Positions 13,667 through 17,251 of a stretch of 17,251 bases of DNA are shown one piece after another; the stretch's first letter is position 1; the number at the start of each line of letters is the position of its first letter. The notes below the pieces were generated by a model, which was not told the origin of the DNA, ran no database searches, and saw only the letters and a program-made list of their open reading frames with translations. The position numbers and the translations under genes were made by a program. Origin of the DNA: JBEKJU01 sp050011095 (lineage in GTDB: Bacteria > Desulfobacterota > Syntrophorhabdia > Syntrophorhabdales > WCHB1-27). The stretch is taken from positions 1 to 17,251 of the forward strand of contig JBEKJU010000080.1 in the NCBI GenBank assembly GCA_050011095.1. The letters run 5' to 3'.

Positions 13667-13694
13667 TTGACTGAAAGAGAGACCGGGGTATATA
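13667..13694 (+). promoter_or_regulatory. Predicted promoter of the universal stress protein gene
   Basis: TTGACT (13667-13672; 5 of 6) is followed after 16 bases by TATATA (13689-13694), or after 18 bases by TATAAG (13691-13696). The expected transcript start is near 13701, giving a leader of about 28 bases that contains the GGAGG ribosome binding site at 13719-13723. The sequence GGGGTTGAC spanning the -35 is repeated at 13704-13712, just after the predicted start. Confidence 0.6.
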
Positions 13695-13728
13695 AGAAAA
13701 GTGGGGGTTGACCCGAAAGGAGGATGAG

Positions 13729-14187
13729 ATGTTCAGCAAGATACTGGTTCCTATCGACTTTTCCGAATACACGGACGAGATCCTGCGCTATGCGGTGGAG
13801 ATCGTGAAAAGATTCGGCTCATCGCTCCATCTGATCCATGTTGTTCCCGGCCTGGACTATTTCACGCCTTACGAATCCTTCATGGCGGCCGAGAATATCG
13901 CGGCGGTGCAAAAAGGCATTGAAGAGGAGGTCAAAACGCAGCTCGAGGAAGTGGCCGGGCGGATAGCGGGGATTACGGTCACGGAGACGGTGCGGACGGG
14001 GACAGCCTACGCCGAGATCGTCGATTATGCCAAGTCCGTCGGCATGGACCTCATTATCATGGGAACCCACGGGAGGGGAGGCCTGGAGCACATCGTCATA
14101 GGCAGCGTCGCGGAGAAGGTGGTCCGAAGATCGCCCTGCCCCGTGCTCACCATCCGGCCCCCAAAGGGTCATGCCAAGACGCCGTGA
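13729..14187 (+). CDS. Universal stress protein, UspA family
   Basis: This is a 152-residue single-domain Usp protein, an ATP-binding alpha/beta fold that usually acts as a dimer in stress or starvation responses. The opening KILVPIDFSEYTDE carries Asp10, a nucleotide-site residue. The C-terminal motif G-2x-G-9x-G-S is complete (Gly112, Gly115, Gly125, Ser126 in MGTHGRGGLEHIVIGS), so this is the ATP-binding class. ATG 13729 is preferred over TTG 13708 because GGAGG lies 5 bases before it and the product then begins at the family's usual MFSKILVP. It appears monocistronic, with its own promoter, divergent from the TPR-pepQ operon and convergent with the DUF72 gene. Confidence 0.95.
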   Translation: MFSKILVPIDFSEYTDEILRYAVEIVKRFGSSLHLIHVVPGLDYFTPYESFMAAENIAAVQKGIEEEVKTQLEEVAGRIAGITVTETVRTGTAYAEIVDYAKSVGMDLIIMGTHGRGGLEHIVIGSVAEKVVRRSPCPVLTIRPPKGHAKTP

Positions 14188-14202
14188 CGGTCAGGGCCGT
14201 CA
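14185..14202. terminator. Hairpin spanning the two convergent stop codons
   Basis: TGACGG (14185-14190) and CCGTCA (14197-14202) form a perfect 6-bp stem with a 6-base loop. The left arm begins with the TGA of the universal stress gene, and the right arm ends in the TGA of the DUF72 gene on the other strand. There is no clear T-run, so it is at best a weak bidirectional terminator or 3'-end stabiliser. The genes are only 12 bases apart. Confidence 0.4.
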
Positions 14203-15099
14203 GTCCGGCCCCTCCCCGCCCTTGAGCAGGGCGCTCAGGCGCGCGGCGTTCGAGGCCGCGTTGCCGCGGTGGCAGTTGTTGAACATGGCATACGTCTTCT
14301 TCGCCTGCCTGTCCGCCTCCTCGAGGGCGGGCACGAACGCCCGCAGCTCCGAATCGGAGTAAGAGTATGCATACCGCAACGAGGTGGCGACGCCCTTTTT
14401 AAGCCAGTTGTCGCGGTTCCTTCCATGAAACCTAAAATACGCCGTATCGGTCGTGACGGAGGGTACGAAAGGAACGGTCGCGAGCGTCCCGTACTGCGGC
14501 TCGTCGGCGGCGACATAGGTAAGGTTATGCCTTTTCAGGAAGCCGAGGACAGCCCTTGCCCGCGTGCCCGAAAGCCAGCTTCCGTGGCGGAACTCGACCG
14601 CGACCGGCAGATCCGCCATCACCTCTTTGCAGAACAGTATGTAGTCCATATTGCTGCCCCTGTAGTCGAACCAGGGAGGGAATTGAAAGACCATAAGACC
14701 GAGCTTCCCCGCCCTCCTGAGGGGCAGGAGGCTCTCCATGAACCGCCGCGCAACCGCTTTCAGCACCTCGTGCCCCCGCAGGTAGACGGGTGGACGGACC
14801 GATGAGCCCCCTGCAAGCCCCCTGAGGTCCGCGGGCAGGGTCCTCGGGTCTATGGCGTGTCCCGTCAGGGCGCCATAGACCTTGATGTGAAAGGTGAAAT
14901 CCCCCGGCGTTCTCGCGTCCCAGAGCCACGCGGTCCGCTGTTCGGGGATCGCATAGTAGGTGGAATCGACCTCGACCGTATCAAAACGGGAGGCGTAATA
15001 CCTGAGCCGCGCCTCCGCGGTCCTCGCCTCGCGGGGGTAGAACTCCCCGCTCTCGACGAGCGTCTTTTCCGCCCATGAGCATATGCCGACGTGAATCAT
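14200..15099 (-). CDS. DUF72 family protein (YecE-like TIM-barrel)
   Basis: This 299-residue protein belongs to DUF72, a TIM-barrel family related in fold to sugar-phosphate isomerase/endonuclease IV-like barrels. Its function is not settled. Recognisable blocks are the opening HVGICSWAEKTL with EFYPREA, RFDTVEVDSTYYAIPE, FTFHIKVYGALTGH, GKLGLMVFQFPPWF, VAVEFRHGSW, and the closing AMFNNCHRGNAASNA, which is the usual YxFNNC-hGxA-xNA ending. All blocks are present, so it looks intact. TAGGGGAGGGGCGG provides a ribosome binding site before ATG 15099. It lies 20 bases downstream of the membrane protease gene and is probably co-transcribed with it; no functional link is obvious. Confidence 0.93.
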   Translation of the reverse strand: MIHVGICSWAEKTLVESGEFYPREARTAEARLRYYASRFDTVEVDSTYYAIPEQRTAWLWDARTPGDFTFHIKVYGALTGHAIDPRTLPADLRGLAGGSSVRPPVYLRGHEVLKAVARRFMESLLPLRRAGKLGLMVFQFPPWFDYRGSNMDYILFCKEVMADLPVAVEFRHGSWLSGTRARAVLGFLKRHNLTYVAADEPQYGTLATVPFVPSVTTDTAYFRFHGRNRDNWLKKGVATSLRYAYSYSDSELRAFVPALEEADRQAKKTYAMFNNCHRGNAASNAARLSALLKGGEGPD

Positions 15100-15119
15100 A
15101 AAAGGTAACCGCCCCTCCC

Positions 15120-16388
15120 CTACCGCAGTCCGGTCCCTTTCTTCTTGCAGTACTCCCTTATCTCTCTGATCCTCTCGAGTACGGGGGGATGGGAATAATG
15201 GAAAAGGGCGTAGAGCGGATGGGGGTAGAGGTTCGAGAGATTGTCCCCCGAGAGCTTGACGAGCGCCTTGACCATCGCCTCCCCCCCTTCACCGAGATCA
15301 CATGCGAAACGATCGGCCTCCCTTTCAAGTCTCCGCATGAGGCCGTTCATAACCGGCTTGAAAAGGAAAGAGAGCATGGCGGCGAAGAAACCGAGGATCA
15401 GCACCTGGCCATAGAAGGTGTCGACCCGGATACCGAAAATGCCCCCGAGCACGTGGCGCGTCAGCACCTGATGGCTGCAGAAGAGGAAGAAAAGCGAGAC
15501 GACCTCCGTCAGCGCCAGACCCTTGACGAGGTGGCGCCTCTTCCAGTGGCCTGCCTCGTGGGCGATCACCGCGAGGATTTCATCGGGCGTCATCTCTTTC
15601 ATGAGCGTATCGAAGAGGATAATCCTCTTCGTCCTGCCCATGCCCGTAAAATAGGCATTCGTATGCATGCTCCGCTTCGACTGGTCCATTTTGAGCACCC
15701 TGCCCACGGTGATGCCCACCTTTGATGCGAGGTCGATGATGCGGGCCCTGAGCGGCCCGTCTTCAACCGGCGTGAATGTGTTGAAAACGGGCTCGATCAC
15801 GTACGGGGAGAGATAGGTGATAAAGACCGTGAAGGCGAAAAAGAAGCACCATATCCAGAACCACCAGAGACGGGGGCTCGTTTGCACCAGCCAGAGCCCG
15901 CCAAGGACCGCGGGTGTAAGGAGAACAAGGGAAAGCACCGCCCCTTTTAGTAAATCGAGGAGCCATAGACGGTAGGTCATCGTGGTAAAGCCGTGCCTCT
16001 TCTCTATGTGGAACACGAAATAGAGCGTGGAGGGCACGGAGAGCAGTTCGGATGCCAGATAGAGGAGAACGAAAAACAGCCACCCCGCGACGACGAAGGG
16101 CAGGCCCCGTGATGCGATCCAGGAGCTGTAGGCGTCGAGCAGGCCGCCAAAGAGGAAGACGACCACGGCGATGCTGGCGAGGGCCGAGACGACCATGGCG
16201 AATCGGGTCTTTTCGCCCAGATAGACCTGCATCCTCCGGAGGAATATCCGGTCGAGGGTCCCCTGAAACTCCGCGGGCACGGAGTGGCTCTGCCGCAGCA
16301 TATGCCGGAGATTGAGGCAATCGAGGCCATACCTGAACGCCTGGAGCGCCACGTAGCCATAAAGGACGGCAAGGAGAGGCGTGCTCAT
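15120..16388 (-). CDS. M48 family membrane metalloprotease (Ste24/CAAX protease type)
   Basis: This is a 422-residue polytopic inner-membrane zinc protease. The Ste24 layout is clear: an N-terminal segment with LNLRHM and the VPAEFQGTLDRIFLRRMQVYLGEKTRFA block, several long hydrophobic segments (about 65-84, 97-118, 148-168, 174-194), then the zinc site H277-E-A-G-H281 in IAHEAGHWKRRH. Glu355 in the EREAD motif is the third ligand, and SHPPVLERI lies near the end. Two more hydrophobic segments (about 287-307 and 326-348) fall between. ATG 16388 is chosen because it gives the family N terminus. A longer frame upstream is proline/arginine-rich and not protein-like. There is no good ribosome binding site, but the ATG overlaps the stop of a short upstream frame as ATGA. 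Bacterial substrates of such proteases are little known. Confidence 0.94.
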   Translation of the reverse strand: MSTPLLAVLYGYVALQAFRYGLDCLNLRHMLRQSHSVPAEFQGTLDRIFLRRMQVYLGEKTRFAMVVSALASIAVVVFLFGGLLDAYSSWIASRGLPFVVAGWLFFVLLYLASELLSVPSTLYFVFHIEKRHGFTTMTYRLWLLDLLKGAVLSLVLLTPAVLGGLWLVQTSPRLWWFWIWCFFFAFTVFITYLSPYVIEPVFNTFTPVEDGPLRARIIDLASKVGITVGRVLKMDQSKRSMHTNAYFTGMGRTKRIILFDTLMKEMTPDEILAVIAHEAGHWKRRHLVKGLALTEVVSLFFLFCSHQVLTRHVLGGIFGIRVDTFYGQVLILGFFAAMLSFLFKPVMNGLMRRLEREADRFACDLGEGGEAMVKALVKLSGDNLSNLYPHPLYALFHYSHPPVLERIREIREYCKKKGTGLR

Positions 16389-16550
16389 ATCCGTGAATAG
16401 GCCCCTAATAATTCGATCCTGTAGAAGAGGTCCATGCCCGTGGCCCCTCCCACGACGCTCTCCACCCCCCGGCTCTTCGAGAGCCGGTGGCGGAGGGTGA
16501 CCAGGTTCTCCCCGGTCAAGAGCGGACGGGCGGCGACCCTGTCGCCGAGT
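16385..16550 (-). pseudogene. Short coding-like frame ending ATGA on the ste24-like start (possible gene remnant)
   Basis: On the minus strand a frame reads ...GDRVAARPLLTGENLVTL... to ...GMDLFYRIELLGAYSRI and stops with TGA at 16387-16385, overlapping the protease ATG by four bases. Its codons from about 16545 to 16412 end almost always in G or C, as in the real genes here, while the sequence further upstream is AT-rich. The frame is open from 16591, but it has no ATG or GTG before the coding-like stretch. The first usable start is TTG 16519 (44 residues), without a ribosome binding site. It may be the tail of a gene whose front was lost, or a short leader frame coupled to the protease. I do not recognise the family. 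Confidence 0.45.
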
Positions 16551-16556
16551 ATAACA
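16548..16556 (-). promoter_or_regulatory. Extended -10 element upstream of the protease gene
   Basis: On the minus strand TGTTATACT (16556-16548) is an extended -10 (TGn plus TATACT, 5 of 6). No good -35 stands at the usual distance (TGCAAA at 17 bases). The predicted transcript start near 16541 falls just where the coding-like upstream frame begins and leaves a leader of about 150 bases before ATG 16388. Confidence 0.4.
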
Positions 16557-16604
16557 TGGATCTGTAAATATTTGCATTCCCGAAAGCCCCGTCAGGGCAA
16601 AAAA

Positions 16605-16638
16605 CCGAGGGGGCACGCGGACGGCCGAGGGGGCACGC
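16605..16638. repeat. 14-base direct repeat with 20-base period
   Basis: CCGAGGGGGCACGC occurs at 16605-16618 and again, without mismatch, at 16625-16638, separated by 6 bases. It lies between the divergent promoters of the protease gene and the MetRS beta-like gene. The 20-base spacing is near two helical turns, so the copies would lie on the same DNA face. Confidence 0.7.
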
Positions 16639-16659
16639 CTTCGTGAAGCCCCTGCCTGA

Positions 16660-16689
16660 ATGACAAGGGCGACCGCCTTCTGATATAAT
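16660..16689 (+). promoter_or_regulatory. Strong sigma70-type promoter of the MetRS beta-like gene
   Basis: ATGACA (16660-16665; 5 of 6 matches to TTGACA) and a perfect TATAAT (16684-16689) are separated by 18 bases. The transcript would start near 16696, leaving a leader of about 55 bases with AGGAGG at 16731-16736 and a second purine run AAAGGA at 16739-16744 closer to the ATG. Confidence 0.7.
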
Positions 16690-16696
16690 GGAACGG

Positions 16697-16712
16697 GGAT
16701 CGATGTCGATCC
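16697..16712. promoter_or_regulatory. Perfect 7+7 inverted repeat at the predicted +1 (possible operator)
   Basis: GGATCGA and TCGATCC flank TG, giving a 16-base perfect dyad at the predicted transcript start of the MetRS beta-like gene. A two-base centre is too short for a stable RNA hairpin loop, so a DNA-binding site for a dimeric regulator is the better guess. No regulator gene is adjacent. Confidence 0.4.
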
Positions 16713-16750
16713 GTCGAATAAGGGTCTCACAGGAGGAGAAAGGAACGACT

Positions 16751-17080
16751 ATGGACAACATCAATTTCGACTATTTCAAGAAAATGGACCTCCGGGTGGC
16801 GCAGATCAAGGAGTGCGAGGATGTGGCCGGTGCAGACCGCCTCTACAAACTTACCATCGACGCAGGGGAAGAACGGCAGATCGTGGCAGGTATAAAGCCG
16901 TATTATAGCAAAGAAGAGTTGGTGGGGAAGCGCATCGTCATCGTGGCAAATCTGGAACCGAGGACACTTCGGGGGATCACCTCCCACGGTATGCTGCTTG
17001 CCGCCTCCAACGAGGACAAAAGCTCGGTGGTGCTGGTGACGCCGGATAAGGAAATCCCGAACGGGAGCGCCGTCTCCTAA
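16751..17080 (+). CDS. Stand-alone tRNA-binding protein, MetRS beta-subunit type
   Basis: This 109-residue protein is an OB-fold tRNA-binding domain of the EMAP/Trbp111 class, closest in appearance to the C-terminal domain of methionyl-tRNA synthetase. The family pattern is clear: FDYFKKMDLRVAQIKECEDV, GADRLYKLTIDAGEERQIVAGI, the YYSKEELVGKRIVIVANLEP stretch, then RTLRGITSHGMLLAAS and VTPDKEIPNGSAV. ATG 16751 gives the family start; a longer frame from 16688 contains the promoter-proximal leader and is rejected. The metG gene at 7679-9205 lacks exactly this domain. The two probably form a split MetRS, with this protein dimerising and holding tRNA (inference). CsaA is an alternative, but the sequence looks more like the MetRS domain. 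Confidence 0.92.
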   Translation: MDNINFDYFKKMDLRVAQIKECEDVAGADRLYKLTIDAGEERQIVAGIKPYYSKEELVGKRIVIVANLEPRTLRGITSHGMLLAASNEDKSSVVLVTPDKEIPNGSAVS

Positions 17081-17165
17081 AACCGGGTCGCTTATCTGCG
17101 CCGCCACCCCGTCATTCTCGCTTGATGGCCCTTTTTTCGGTTAAATCTCTTCGGGTTGTATTCCC

Positions 17166-17179
17166 CGCCCCTTGGGGCG
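17166..17179. repeat. REP-like hairpin 1
   Basis: CGCCCC and GGGGCG pair across TT in the non-coding DNA after the MetRS beta-like gene. It lacks a following T-run on the plus strand. It lies 29 bases before a second GC-rich hairpin, a spacing typical of repeated extragenic palindromes. Confidence 0.45.
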
Positions 17180-17208
17180 ACAAGGCAGCCGCTTGCGATG
17201 TCTTTTGG

Positions 17209-17232
17209 TACCCCGCTGCTTGCGGCGGGGTA
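17209..17232. repeat. REP-like hairpin 2
   Basis: TACCCCGC (17209-17216) pairs perfectly with GCGGGGTA (17225-17232). The 8-base interior contains GC-TT-GC, which extends the stem after one mismatch. The flanks, ending in GTCATTAA, look like an intergenic palindromic repeat rather than a terminator. The other copies that would prove it is repetitive lie outside the window. Confidence 0.5.
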
Positions 17233-17251
17233 GTCATTAAGGGTTCGGAAG

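Noticed and set aside
13446..13772. N-terminal extension of the TPR-like gene toward 13772
   Set aside because: The extension crosses the predicted promoters and a T-rich block and reads as non-protein-like sequence. ATG 13445 has a ribosome binding site.
16389..16730. 114-residue N-terminal extension of the membrane protease
   Set aside because: It is Pro/Arg-rich and includes the direct repeats. The family N terminus begins at ATG 16388, and another frame has the coding-like composition in the nearest part.
17126..17140. T6 run after the MetRS beta-like gene as a rho-independent terminator
   Set aside because: No stable GC stem precedes the T-run within a suitable distance.
1..17251. CRISPR array, prophage, insertion sequence, toxin-antitoxin or defence genes
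   Set aside because: I saw no regularly spaced repeats, terminal inverted repeats, transposase or integrase motifs, or defence domains. The genes are conserved housekeeping functions.

Overview
This window (GC-rich, roughly 60 percent by eye) is a compact bacterial chromosomal segment made almost entirely of housekeeping genes. The gene order resembles that of Deltaproteobacteria/Desulfobacterota-type syntrophs. The grounds are the ffh-rpsP-khpA-rimM-trmD-SPOUT methyltransferase-rplS-rnhB-yraN string, the tmk-holB-ricT-metG string with a PSP1-family RicT, and the lar genes. No taxon can be fixed from sequence reading alone. I see no phage genes, transposase, CRISPR array, toxin-antitoxin pair, rRNA or tRNA gene.

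Layout. (1) Bases 1-389 hold the 3' end of a small transaldolase/fructose-6-phosphate aldolase. (2) Bases 446-7409 (+) form one tightly packed unit, probably one operon: ffh, rpsP, khpA, rimM, trmD, a PF09936-type RNA methyltransferase, rplS, rnhB, yraN, larB, larC. Most junctions overlap by 1-17 bases. It covers protein targeting, ribosome and tRNA maturation, RNA/DNA hybrid removal, and two of the three enzymes that build the nickel-pincer nucleotide cofactor. (3) Bases 13528-7380 (-) form a second compact unit, read right to left: a small TPR-like protein, an Xaa-Pro peptidase, efp, tmk, holB, ricT, metG, dciA. It ends by overlapping larC tail-to-tail. (4) Bases 13667-14187 (+) hold a universal stress protein with its own promoter, divergent from unit 3 and convergent with unit 5. 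(5) Bases 16553-14200 (-) hold a Ste24-like membrane M48 metalloprotease followed by a DUF72 (YecE-like) protein. They are preceded by a short GC-rich open frame that may be the tail of a lost gene. (6) Bases 16660-17080 (+) hold a stand-alone MetRS beta-type tRNA-binding protein with a strong promoter. Bases 17160-17232 hold two REP-like hairpins.

The functional links most worth noting are these. The methionyl-tRNA synthetase catalytic gene lacks the C-terminal tRNA-binding domain, and that domain is encoded 7.5 kb away as a separate gene. The delta' clamp-loader subunit and a DciA-type helicase-loader candidate share an operon. The ffh promoter sits so close to its ATG that the mRNA is probably leaderless. 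The rnhB start is ambiguous around a T5 run where a -1 shift would join a well-placed ATG to the rnhB frame. I found no convincing wholly new multi-gene system. The findings below are mostly about gene structure, starts and small intergenic elements.
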